Source: an uncultured Collinsella sp.
GTDB taxonomy: Bacteria; Actinomycetota; Coriobacteriia; Coriobacteriales; Coriobacteriaceae
Length of the DNA: 6,976 nt
NCBI GenBank assembly: GCA_900757465.1
Contig: CAAENY010000006.1
Span: 1 to 6,976 of the forward strand
Direction of reading: 5' to 3'
The first letter of the stretch is position 1. Each line of letters begins with the position of its first letter. Below are positions 1 to 6,187 of this stretch, piece by piece. A model generated the notes under the pieces. It was not told where the DNA came from and ran no database searches. It worked only from the letters and a program-made list of their open reading frames with translations. Position numbers and translations under genes: made by a program.

Positions 1-1257
1 CTTGCCGTGGTCGACGTGGCCCATGACGGTGACGACCGGGGCGCGCGGCTTAAGGTCGGCGGGATCGTCGTAGAACGAGAAGGTGTTCTCCTCCTCGGGG
101 GTGATGATCTTGATCTGACGACCCAGGTCGTCGGCGACGAGCTCGACGAGGTCGTCGGACATGGACTGCGTCATGGTGAGCGGCGTACCCAGCAGGAACA
201 GGCGCTTGATGATGTCGTTGGCCGGAACGTCGAGCGCCTCGGCAAGCTCCTGGACGGTAACGCCCTGGGAGACCTTGATGGCGTCGAGGTCCTCGGGGTT
301 CACGCCCTGGGCCAGCGCCTCCTCTATCTTGCGCTCCTCCTGAGCCTTGGCAGCCTCGCGCTCGCGCTTCTCCTTGCGCTTCTTGCGGCGACCGGTGGAC
401 TCGCGAGAGGCCTCCTCGACGGCAGCACGAGCCTCCTCGAGCACCTTCTCGCGGCTGTACTCCTCGGCCTCGCGAGCCATGCGGCTGTAGTGGTCCTCTT
501 CGTTGTTGTGACCGCCCTTGCGCTTCTTGCCCTTGCCCTGCTTATCGGGGTTGGGGAAGTCCATGCCGGCAGCGACGTTGTTGCTGGCGTTGGTGCGATG
601 GCTGTGCGGACGGCTCTCGGAGGCGTTGCGCTCGGAGTTGTTGTCGGAAGCGTTGCGATCGTTACGACGGCCACCGCGGCGGTCGTTGTTGCCGCCACGA
701 CGGTTACCACGCTCTGCGGCGCGCTCGGCCTTGGCCTTGTCCTCGGCGTCCTTCTTCTCCTTGAGCACGGTCTCCTGTGCGGCGATCTGGTCGAGCAGCG
801 AACGGAAGCGCGAACCGGAGTCGGAAGCGGGAACGGCGCGGCGCTGGGCCTCGCGGGCAGCCTCCTCCTTCTCACGGGCAAGGCGCTCCTGCTCGGCCTT
901 CTTCTTGGCCTCGGCCTCGGCGCGGGCAGCCTCCTCAGCAGCCTGGGCTGCGGCAAACTGGCGACGCTCCTCCTCGCGGGCCTTCTCGGCGGCGATGCGC
1001 TCGCGCTCGGCCTCGGCGGCGCGAGCGGCCTCCTCGGCGGCAGCTGCCTGCTCCTCGGCCTGCTTGGCGGCCTCGACTTCCTGGGCGCGGGCCTCGATCA
1101 CCGAGGCGAGCTGCTTGCGGACCATGGCGACATAGGCGTCCTCCAAGGTGGAGGAAGCGGACTTAGCGGGAATCTTCATATCGGCAAGATGACCCATCAG
1201 TTCCTTGGAGGTCATGCCGAACTCTTTGGCCAGGGTGGACACACGGACTTTTGCCAT
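1..1257 (-). CDS. infB: Translation initiation factor IF-2, N-terminal part (3' end cut by window edge)
   Basis: IF-2 is the GTPase that places fMet-tRNA on the 30S subunit and promotes 50S joining. The window holds 419 codons from the ATG at 1257, in frame to base 1. Residues 1-50 (MAKVRVSTLAKEFGMTSKEL...) form the small IF2_N helical domain. Residues of about 60-180 are Ala/Glu/Arg/Lys-rich and probably helical. Residues of about 183-215 are an Arg/Gly/Asn-rich stretch (NRRGGNNDRRGGRRNDRN). A second IF2_N-like unit spans about 332-380 (GVTVQELAEALDVPANDIIK). The last visible residues, 413-419, are GHVDHGK, the G1/P-loop of the translational GTPases, so the G domain and the tRNA-binding C-terminal domains lie beyond the edge. 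The start is supported by AGGTGA at 1264-1269, six bases before the ATG. It is the last visible gene of rimP-nusA-infB. Identity is firm; the boundaries of the low-complexity parts are approximate. Confidence 0.96.
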   Translation of the reverse strand, partial: MAKVRVSTLAKEFGMTSKELMGHLADMKIPAKSASSTLEDAYVAMVRKQLASVIEARAQEVEAAKQAEEQAAAAEEAARAAEAERERIAAEKAREEERRQFAAAQAAEEAARAEAEAKKKAEQERLAREKEEAAREAQRRAVPASDSGSRFRSLLDQIAAQETVLKEKKDAEDKAKAERAAERGNRRGGNNDRRGGRRNDRNASDNNSERNASESRPHSHRTNASNNVAAGMDFPNPDKQGKGKKRKGGHNNEEDHYSRMAREAEEYSREKVLEEARAAVEEASRESTGRRKKRKEKREREAAKAQEERKIEEALAQGVNPEDLDAIKVSQGVTVQELAEALDVPANDIIKRLFLLGTPLTMTQSMSDDLVELVADDLGRQIKIITPEEENTFSFYDDPADLKPRAPVVTVMGHVDHGK

Positions 1258-1278
1258 ATGACTTCACCTACCCTTTCT

Positions 1279-1293
1279 GGCACCTTGGGTGCC
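1279..1293 (-). other. Small hairpin just upstream of infB ribosome binding site
   Basis: A 6-bp perfect stem (GGCACC/GGTGCC, arms 1279-1284 and 1288-1293) with a 3-nt loop ends about ten bases before the infB Shine-Dalgarno AGGTGA. It has no U-run, so it is not an intrinsic terminator. It could tune infB translation or be incidental. Confidence 0.4.
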
Positions 1294-1317
1294 TAGAGAC
1301 TGAACGAGCGTGGGAGA

Positions 1318-1340
1318 CGCGCCGGGACCCGCCCGGCGCG
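1318..1340 (-). other. GC-rich intercistronic hairpin between nusA and infB
   Basis: A perfect 9-bp stem, CGCGCCGGG (1318-1326) with CCCGGCGCG (1332-1340), encloses a 5-nt loop. It starts eight bases after the nusA stop. The minus-strand sequence after it is TCTCCCACG with no U-tract, so intrinsic termination is unlikely. Plausible roles are protection of the nusA mRNA 3' end, an RNase processing site, or a pause. The 91-nt spacer holding it is where ylxR and ylxQ would be found in many relatives. Confidence 0.55.
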
Positions 1341-1348
1341 ACCGCGCG

Positions 1349-2596
1349 CTAGATCAGGTCCTCCGCATCATCGAAGGCGTCGGTGTCGTGGACACCGCAG
1401 AAACGGGAGCCGGGACGAGCCTGGTTGCGGCACTGGATGCCGTCCTCGGACACGTACTCGCAGCGGCGGACGTCCTCGTCCTCCTCGTCACCGATCAGGT
1501 CGGCGGCGGGCTCCTCGTGAACGGGAACGTTCTTGAGGATGTCGGCGGCAAGCGTCTCGGACTTGATGTCGATGTGCCAGCCGGTCAGGCGCGCGGCGAG
1601 GCGGGCGTTCTGGCCCTCCTTGCCGATGGCGAGGGACAGTTGGTCGTCGGGCACGATGACGCCGGCGTAGGCCTTCTCCTCGTCGATGAGGACGCGGGTG
1701 ACCTTAGCGGGCGACAGGGCGTTAGCAACGTAGACGGCAGGATCGGCATCCCACAGGATGACGTCGACGCGCTCGCCGCGGAGCTCGCCCACGACAGCGC
1801 GAACACGGCTGCCCTTGGGGCCGACGCAGGCGCCCACGGGATCCAGACGATCGTCGAGCGAGTGGACGGCGACCTTGGAGCGCTGACCGGGCTCGCGGGC
1901 AATCGACTTGATCTGGACGGTGCCCTCATAGATCTCGGGCACCTCCTGCTCAAACAGACGACGCATGAGCTCGGGGTGGGTACGGGAGATGACAATCGGC
2001 GGACGGCTGTGCTCGCCACGAACCGGCTGCAGGTTGGAGTTAGGGTCGCGAACGTCGATGATCACGGCCTTGATGTGCTGGTTGTGCAGGTAGCGCTCGC
2101 CCATCGGACGCTCGTTGCGCTCGTTCTCGTAACGACGCTGATCGAAGTGCGGCAGCTCGGCCTCGACGCCCTCGCGAATCTTGACGATCGTGAAGTCGGG
2201 CGTGGACTGCAGCACGGTACCGCTGATGAGGTCACCGATGCGGCCGGAGAACTCCTCGTAAATCTGCTCGCGGGCGGAGTTGCGCACGATGGCGTTGATC
2301 TCGGCCTTAGCGTGCTGGGCAGCGATGCGGCTCGTGTTCTTGGGAGTGACGTCGATCTCCTCGAACTCGGTGAAGTTGCCCTCCTCGTCCATGGAATCGT
2401 CGATCGGCTCCAGGCGGTAGACGTAGATCTTGCCGGTGGTGCGGTCGATGGTCACCTTGGCGCCCCACTCAAGATGCAGGATCTCGGCATAGCTCTTGGC
2501 GAGCGACTGCTCCAGGCGGTCGATCAGGTAGAGCTGGTCGATGTGCTTCTCCTGGCAAAGCTCCATCAGGGCGGACATCATGTCGGATGCTGCCAT
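1349..2596 (-). CDS. nusA: Transcription termination/antitermination factor NusA with Cys3His C-terminal tail
   Basis: NusA binds RNA polymerase and nascent RNA in the cytoplasm, stimulates pausing and hairpin-dependent termination, and takes part in antitermination complexes. The protein has 415 residues. About 1-118 is the RNAP-binding NusA N-terminal domain ([20 protein letters not shown]). About 119-196 is the S1 RNA-binding domain. About 222-290 is KH1 with GPKG at 259-262, and about 291-355 is KH2 with IGKEGQN at 324-330. There are no acidic AR repeats as in E. coli. After KH2 comes an acidic linker (about 361-376) and then C379, C389, C400 and H403 in a CX9CX10CX2H pattern, ending in another acidic stretch. 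Many Gram-positive NusA proteins stop soon after KH2, so this tail of about 60 residues is extra. The ATG at 2596 is one base after the rimP TAA, with a purine-rich GAAGGAAAG Shine-Dalgarno inside the rimP end, which suggests translational coupling. Stop is TAG. Identity is firm; zinc binding by the tail is inferred. Confidence 0.97.
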   Translation of the reverse strand: MAASDMMSALMELCQEKHIDQLYLIDRLEQSLAKSYAEILHLEWGAKVTIDRTTGKIYVYRLEPIDDSMDEEGNFTEFEEIDVTPKNTSRIAAQHAKAEINAIVRNSAREQIYEEFSGRIGDLISGTVLQSTPDFTIVKIREGVEAELPHFDQRRYENERNERPMGERYLHNQHIKAVIIDVRDPNSNLQPVRGEHSRPPIVISRTHPELMRRLFEQEVPEIYEGTVQIKSIAREPGQRSKVAVHSLDDRLDPVGACVGPKGSRVRAVVGELRGERVDVILWDADPAVYVANALSPAKVTRVLIDEEKAYAGVIVPDDQLSLAIGKEGQNARLAARLTGWHIDIKSETLAADILKNVPVHEEPAADLIGDEEDEDVRRCEYVSEDGIQCRNQARPGSRFCGVHDTDAFDDAEDLI

Positions 2597-2597
2597 C

Positions 2598-3092
2598 TTA
2601 CTTTCCTTCCTTCGCGGGCTTGAAGTCGTAGGTAGGCTTCAACTTGCACTTTTTAACATCAGAGAAATCGAGGGTGACGGACTCGCCGTCCTCGAGCTCG
2701 AGGGTCACGTTCGTCTCGGTGGCGGCGGCAATCTTGCCGGCGTACTTGCGACGGCCCTCGGTAGCGGTAGAGGTGAGCTCGCAGTTCTCGCCCACAAAGC
2801 GGGCAAAGTCGCACGGGCGGCGCAGCGGGCGCGCCATACCCGGGCTCGACACCTCGAGCGTATAGCTCGAAGAGATGGGATCGAGCTCCTCAATCACATC
2901 GCCGACCCACTTGGTGTTGGCCGTGACGTCGTTGAGCGACAGGCTCTGACCCTCAGCACCCTCGATACGCACACGCACGCAGGGGGCCTTGGTGGCACCC
3001 ACGAGCTCGACGTCGACGATGTCGACATCGTGCTGGGGAGCGACGGCCTCGAGCGCGTCGATGATCGCCTGCTCGGTCTTGGTCTTGACCAT
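2598..3092 (-). CDS. rimP: Ribosome maturation factor RimP
   Basis: RimP (DUF150, formerly YlxS/YhbC) binds the 30S subunit and is needed for efficient 16S/30S maturation. The protein has 164 residues, close to the family's usual 150-160. The N-terminal alpha/beta domain spans about 1-90 (VDIVDVELVG...VRVRIEG) and carries the family signature YTLEVSSPGMARPLRRP at about 77-93. The C-terminal SH3-like domain spans about 94-155 (FARFVGENCEL...GKIAAATETNVTLEL). I chose the ATG at 3092 because GGAGGT lies six bases upstream and the family starts there. The frame stays open to 3305, but that extension runs through the terminator hairpin, the promoter and the leader. It is the first gene of rimP-nusA-infB, the standard bacterial order, and overlaps nothing; nusA starts one base after its stop. 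Confidence 0.96.
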   Translation of the reverse strand: MVKTKTEQAIIDALEAVAPQHDVDIVDVELVGATKAPCVRVRIEGAEGQSLSLNDVTANTKWVGDVIEELDPISSSYTLEVSSPGMARPLRRPCDFARFVGENCELTSTATEGRRKYAGKIAAATETNVTLELEDGESVTLDFSDVKKCKLKPTYDFKPAKEGK

Positions 3093-3098
3093 TGCGGC

Positions 3099-3104
3099 AC
3101 CTCC
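3099..3104 (-). promoter_or_regulatory. Ribosome binding site of rimP
   Basis: GGAGGT, a near-perfect Shine-Dalgarno, lies six bases (GCCGCA) before the ATG at 3092. It decides the rimP start against the in-frame ATG at 3110 and the longer reading frame. It begins only seven bases after the U-tract of the upstream terminator-like hairpin, so transcripts stopped at that hairpin would lack it. Confidence 0.85.
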
Positions 3105-3110
3105 ATCCAT

Positions 3111-3145
3111 ACAAAAAAGAAGCGGGGCCGAAACCCCACTTCTTT
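3111..3145 (-). terminator. Intrinsic terminator-like hairpin in the rimP leader (candidate attenuator)
   Basis: In minus-strand RNA, AAAGAAGUGGGG (3145-3134) pairs with CCCCGCUUCUUU (3127-3116) to give 12 continuous pairs including one U-G wobble. The UUUCGG loop can tighten to a UUCG tetraloop closed by U-G. The stem runs into a U-rich tract (CUUCUUUUUUGU). The wobble would be a C/A mismatch in plus-strand RNA, which favours function on the minus strand. It lies after the promoter and before the rimP Shine-Dalgarno, so it would end a short leader RNA of about 50 nt unless read through. In B. subtilis the equivalent operon leader is reported to be under NusA-dependent attenuation; by analogy this could be autoregulation. 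No competing antiterminator helix is evident. Confidence 0.75.
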
Positions 3146-3170
3146 CAATTACAACTTCATTTGCAAGCAA

Positions 3171-3199
3171 ACTATACCAATAGCTGCGGAAACGTGCAA
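3171..3199 (-). promoter_or_regulatory. Sigma70-type promoter for rimP-nusA-infB
   Basis: On the minus strand TTGCAC (3199-3194) and TATAGT (3176-3171) are separated by exactly 17 bases. Each hexamer differs from consensus at one or two positions. TG two bases before the -10 hexamer gives an extended -10 element. Transcription would start near 3164-3162, giving a leader of about 70 nt to the rimP ATG. It lies downstream of the leuS terminator, so the operon appears to be transcribed independently. Confidence 0.75.
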
Positions 3200-3282
3200 G
3201 CACAGTACGAATCTGCAGGTCAGCGTGCGCACAGCTTCTCCACAAGAATAGGACAATTGACCGAAGGCACCTAGGCAGGTAC

Positions 3283-3330
3283 ATGCAAAACGAGGGACGA
3301 CCCAACCGGGCCGTCCCTCGTTTATTGCAT
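3283..3330 (-). terminator. Terminator of leuS
   Basis: A strong hairpin lies about 27 bases after the leuS stop. In minus RNA the 12-base arms 3323-3312 and 3299-3288 pair perfectly, then a G-U wobble and three G-C pairs close a GGUU loop, making a 16-pair stem. The 3' arm ends in CGUUUU, a short U-tract. An outer AUGCA/UGCAU pair (3330-3326 with 3287-3283) could extend it past a 2-nt bulge. The same inverted repeat could work weakly for plus-strand transcripts, but no plus-strand gene reaches it. The innermost wobble pairs only on the minus strand. Confidence 0.8.
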
Positions 3331-3350
3331 GTCAGCTTTACGCGCAGTGC

Positions 3351-5927
3351 TTACTTGACCACCAGGTTGACCAGCTTGCCGGGCACGCAGATGGCCTTGA
3401 CGACCGTCTTGCCCTCGGTCCACTTGGCAACGGCAGCCTCGGCGGCAGCCTGCATATCCTCATTGGAGGCATCGCGAGCCACGTCGATGCGGCCACGGAC
3501 CTTGCCGAGCACCTGGACGACAATCTGCACCGTATCCTCGATGGACTCGGCCAGGTCGAACCCGGGCCAAGCGGCGGTGTAGGCGTTGCCCTCACAGCCG
3601 AGGGCCTCGTGCCACAGCTCGTCGGCCCAGAACGGGCAGATGGGCGCCAGGACGCTCACGATGTCCTTGGCCACGCCGTAGCACAGGGCCTTGTCGCGGT
3701 CAGCACCCTCGGTGGCGTTGAGGTAGGCGCTCGCCGCGTTGACGAGCTCCATGACGGCCGAGATCGCGGTGTTGAACTGGCCGCGATCGAAGTCCTCGGT
3801 GCATTTGGCAATGGTGCGGTGACGCTCGCGGTAGAGCTTCATCGCGGTCTCGTCGAGCACGGACTTGTCGAAGGCCACGTTGGCGTCACCCGACTGGACG
3901 AGCTGCCACACGATACGCCAAGCGCGCTTGATGAAGCGGTTGGCGCCCTCGACGGCCTTGGGATCCCAGTCGAAGTCCTTCTCGGGCGGGGCAATAAACA
4001 GGATCGCCAGACGCATGGTGTCGGCGCCGTAGGGCTCGATAACCGAGCTCGGGGGCACGACGTTGCCCTTGGACTTGGACATGGTGTCGCCGTTCTCGTC
4101 CTTGACCATACCCTGGCACAGCAGGTTGGTGAAGGGCTCATCCACGCTCAGCAGGCCCAGGTCGCGCAGCGCCTTGGTAAAGAAGCGGCTGTAGAGCAGG
4201 TGCAGAATGGCGTGCTCAATGCCACCGATGTAGTTATCGACGGGCATCCAACGGTCTGCCGCCTCGCGGGAGAAAGGCAGCTCGGTGTTGTGCGGGTCGG
4301 TATAGCGCAGGTAATACCAGCTGGAGCAGGTGAAGGTGTCCATGGTATCGGTCTCGCGCTTGGCCGGGCGACCGCAGACCGGGCAGGTGGTCTCGTAGAA
4401 ATCCTTGCACTCGGCGAGGGTCTCGCCGGCGCCCAAGTCCAGGTTCTCGGGCAGCGTCACAGGCAGCTGATCCTCGGGCACGGGTACAATGCCGCAGTGC
4501 TCGCAGTGGATGGCCGGGATGGGGTTGCCCCAATAGCGTTGACGGCTGATGAGCCAGTCACGCAGGCGGAACTCGACCTTACGACGGCCGCAGCCCATGG
4601 CCTCGAGGTCAGCCACGATGGCAGCCTCGCCCTCGGAGTGCTTGCCGCCGCGCATGCCGGTGTACTTGCCGGACTGGACCAGCGTGCCCTCGGCAGCGTG
4701 GGCGCAATCCCAGTCGACGGTCTCGGCATGGAAGGTATCGATGGTCTCGCCGCTGGCCTCGACGGCAGCGCGATCGTCATCGTCCAGGATGATCGGCACG
4801 ATCGGCAGGTCGTACTTGCGGGCAAACTCAAAGTCGCGCTGGTCACCGCAGGGAACGGCCATGACGGCACCGGTGCCGTAGTCGGCAACGACATAATCGG
4901 CAACCCACACGGGGACCTTCTCGCCGTTGACGGGATTCACCACGTAGCGGCCGGTAAAGGCACCGTGCTTCTCGAGGGTGCCCTGGGCACGCTCGACGGC
5001 AGAGATATGCTTGGAGTCCTCGACGATCTTGGTGACGGCCTCCTCGTACTCCGTGCCCTCGACGAGCTCGTGCAGACGAGCGTACTCGGGAGCCAGAACA
5101 AAGAAGGAGACGCCAAAGAGGGTGTCGGCACGCGTGGTGAAGACGGTAATCTTGCCCTCGTCGCCCTCAATGGGCTCGCCATCCTGGTCGCACAGGGTAA
5201 AGTCGACCTCGGCGCCCTCGGAGCGACCGATCCAGTTGGCCTGCATCTGCTTGACGCGCTCGGGCCAGCCGGGGAGCTTCTCCAGGTCGTCGAGCAGCTC
5301 CTGGGAGTACTCGGTGATCTTGAAGTACCACTGCTCAAGGTCGCGCTTCTCGGGCTCGGTACCGCAGCGCCAGCACTTACCCTCGGTGACCTGCTCGTTG
5401 GCCAGAACGGTCTTGCAGTTAGGGCACCAGTTGACCGGGTTCTTCTTGCGGTAGACCAGGCCCTTTTCCCACAGCTTCTCAAAGATCCACTGACCCCAGC
5501 GGTAGTAGTCGGGGCTGCAGGTCTTGACCATGCGATCCAGATCGTAGGAGAAGCCCATGCGCTTCATCGTGGCGAGTGCCTGGTCCATGTTCTTATACGT
5601 CCAGGCGGCAGCCTGCGTGTTGTGCTTGATGGCGGCGTTCTCGGCGGGCAGGCCAAAGGCATCGAAGCCGATGGGATGCAGCACGTCAAAGCCACGCATG
5701 CGGGCCTGACGGGCCATGGCATCGCCGATGGTATAGTTGCGCGCGTGGCCCATGTGCAGGTCGCCCGACGGATACGGGAACATCTCGAGCACGTACCTCT
5801 TGGGCTTGCTGTCGTCGGTGTCGACGGCAAAGAGGTTGGAGTCCTCCCAGGCCTTCATCCACTTAGACTCAATGGCCTGCGCGTCGTAGGCAGGGATCTC
5901 GTCCTTATGATCTGTGCAATCGCACAT
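3351..5927 (-). CDS. leuS: Leucyl-tRNA synthetase
   Basis: LeuRS is a class Ia synthetase that charges tRNA-Leu with leucine in the cytoplasm and hydrolyses mischarged products. The protein has 858 residues, normal for a bacterial LeuRS. The catalytic domain carries HMGH (HIGH motif) at 58-61 and TMSKSKGN at 615-622 (KMSKS motif with Thr for the first Lys). Zinc-binding pairs are seen at C168/C171 with C185/C188 and at C475/C478 with C515/C518. The CP1 editing domain (about 230-420) shows the Thr-rich [12 protein letters not shown] at 261-272 and [19 protein letters not shown] at 351-369; D362 matches the conserved editing aspartate. The C-terminal anticodon-binding and tail regions follow to residue 858. 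The ATG at 5927 is preceded by AAAGGAG (5933-5939) with a 5-nt spacer. It appears monocistronic, with terminators on both sides and a large inverted repeat in its leader. Identity is firm. Confidence 0.98.
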   Translation of the reverse strand: MCDCTDHKDEIPAYDAQAIESKWMKAWEDSNLFAVDTDDSKPKRYVLEMFPYPSGDLHMGHARNYTIGDAMARQARMRGFDVLHPIGFDAFGLPAENAAIKHNTQAAAWTYKNMDQALATMKRMGFSYDLDRMVKTCSPDYYRWGQWIFEKLWEKGLVYRKKNPVNWCPNCKTVLANEQVTEGKCWRCGTEPEKRDLEQWYFKITEYSQELLDDLEKLPGWPERVKQMQANWIGRSEGAEVDFTLCDQDGEPIEGDEGKITVFTTRADTLFGVSFFVLAPEYARLHELVEGTEYEEAVTKIVEDSKHISAVERAQGTLEKHGAFTGRYVVNPVNGEKVPVWVADYVVADYGTGAVMAVPCGDQRDFEFARKYDLPIVPIILDDDDRAAVEASGETIDTFHAETVDWDCAHAAEGTLVQSGKYTGMRGGKHSEGEAAIVADLEAMGCGRRKVEFRLRDWLISRQRYWGNPIPAIHCEHCGIVPVPEDQLPVTLPENLDLGAGETLAECKDFYETTCPVCGRPAKRETDTMDTFTCSSWYYLRYTDPHNTELPFSREAADRWMPVDNYIGGIEHAILHLLYSRFFTKALRDLGLLSVDEPFTNLLCQGMVKDENGDTMSKSKGNVVPPSSVIEPYGADTMRLAILFIAPPEKDFDWDPKAVEGANRFIKRAWRIVWQLVQSGDANVAFDKSVLDETAMKLYRERHRTIAKCTEDFDRGQFNTAISAVMELVNAASAYLNATEGADRDKALCYGVAKDIVSVLAPICPFWADELWHEALGCEGNAYTAAWPGFDLAESIEDTVQIVVQVLGKVRGRIDVARDASNEDMQAAAEAAVAKWTEGKTVVKAICVPGKLVNLVVK

Positions 5928-5937
5928 ATCAGCTCCT

Positions 5938-6078
5938 TTAATCTTAGCTGGGGTCGGGCGGCTTGGCTTTGTTCGCTACTGCGGACAGTCCTGCGCAAGA
6001 CGAAGAGCACATTAAGTGCTCTTCTTTGCGTGCGGAACTTGTAGCGAACAAAGCCAAGCCGCCCGACCCTAAGGTTAA
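5938..6078. repeat. Long near-palindrome (28-bp perfect arms) in the leuS leader
   Basis: Bases 5951-5978 are the exact reverse complement of 6042-6069: 28 bp without a mismatch, 63 bases apart. Outside these, TTAATCTTA (5938-5946) matches the complement of 6070-6078 at 8 of 9 positions once the four extra bases 5947-5950 are skipped. Inside, GAAGAGCAC (6002-6010) pairs with GTGCTCTTC (6016-6024) around ATTAA, flanked by CGCAA (5994-5998) with TTGCG (6026-6030). The hairpins are roughly concentric, so the whole stretch is one interrupted palindrome of about 140 bp. There is no U-run and no reading frame of note. It could be a miniature inverted-repeat or REP-like element, an RNase III substrate, or a regulatory leader of leuS. 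I see no clear target-site duplication. The outer left arm touches the leuS Shine-Dalgarno. Confidence 0.9.
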
Positions 6079-6086
6079 CTTGACTG

Positions 6087-6095
6087 ATGATAGCA
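6087..6095 (-). promoter_or_regulatory. Candidate extended -10 promoter for leuS
   Basis: TGCTATCAT on the minus strand (6095-6087) is an extended -10 element with five of six matches to TATAAT. No convincing -35 hexamer lies 16-18 bases upstream, where the guaB terminator stem sits. A start near 6080 would give a leader of about 150 nt made almost wholly of the inverted repeat. This is the best candidate in the gap, but it is weak. Confidence 0.35.
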
Positions 6096-6138
6096 AATAC
6101 AACAAGCGAGATGCCTGCGACTTGCAGGCATCTCGCTT
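6095..6138 (-). terminator. Intrinsic terminator of guaB
   Basis: Perfect 15-bp arms, 6138-6124 and 6118-6104, enclose a 5-nt loop (AAGUC in minus RNA). They are followed by the U-rich but interrupted tract GTTGTATTT (6103-6095). The stem begins 49 bases after the guaB stop. The arms end in AAG/CTT, and plus-strand RNA would also meet a few U residues (CTTTATCT), so some bidirectional activity is possible. Confidence 0.8.
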
Positions 6139-6152
6139 TATCTAAATAACGT

Positions 6153-6167
6153 GGTTGATGCTCAACC
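6153..6167 (-). other. Small hairpin after the guaB stop
   Basis: A 6-bp perfect stem, GGTTGA (6153-6158) with TCAACC (6162-6167), has a 3-nt loop. It lies between the guaB stop and its terminator. On the minus strand it is followed by ACGTT, not a U-tract. Role unknown; it may be chance. Confidence 0.3.
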
Positions 6168-6187
6168 TTTGATATGCTGCTCTTACC

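Noticed and set aside
7..1296. 429-codon open frame on the plus strand, Leu/Gly/Val-rich
   Set aside because: It is antisense to infB. Its hydrophobic composition is simply the complement of GAG/GCC-rich codons, and it has no family resemblance.
1310..2623. 437-codon open frame on the plus strand
   Set aside because: It is antisense to the whole of nusA, which has clear S1 and KH domains. The open frame follows from high third-position GC.
3149..3160. Three-codon leader ORF (Met-Lys-Leu-stop) at the start of the rimP leader
   Set aside because: It has no Shine-Dalgarno, lies at the very 5' end of the transcript and is too short for a peptide-sensing attenuator; likely chance.
3093..3305. 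N-terminal extension of rimP (start at 3305)
   Set aside because: It would translate through the promoter and terminator hairpin. The ATG at 3092 has GGAGGT at ideal spacing and gives the family's normal length.
3609..6044. 811-codon open frame on the plus strand
   Set aside because: It is antisense to leuS and runs through the palindrome. It is strikingly long but has low-complexity Gly/Leu/Val/Asp composition typical of a codon shadow, with no recognisable domain and no supporting ribosome binding site.
5951..6069. Palindrome as terminator of guaB or leuS
   Set aside because: No U-tract follows on either strand, and guaB already has a good terminator at 6095-6138.
5928..6090. T-box riboswitch upstream of leuS
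   Set aside because: leuS genes of Gram-positives often have one, but I find no T-box core (AGGGUGGNACCGCG-like), no terminator U-run after the structure, and the fold is a plain long hairpin.
6075..6103. Plus-strand promoter (TTAACT, 17 bases, TACAAC) in the guaB-leuS gap
   Set aside because: The hexamers are weak and it would drive only antisense RNA into the guaB terminator; no gene is served.
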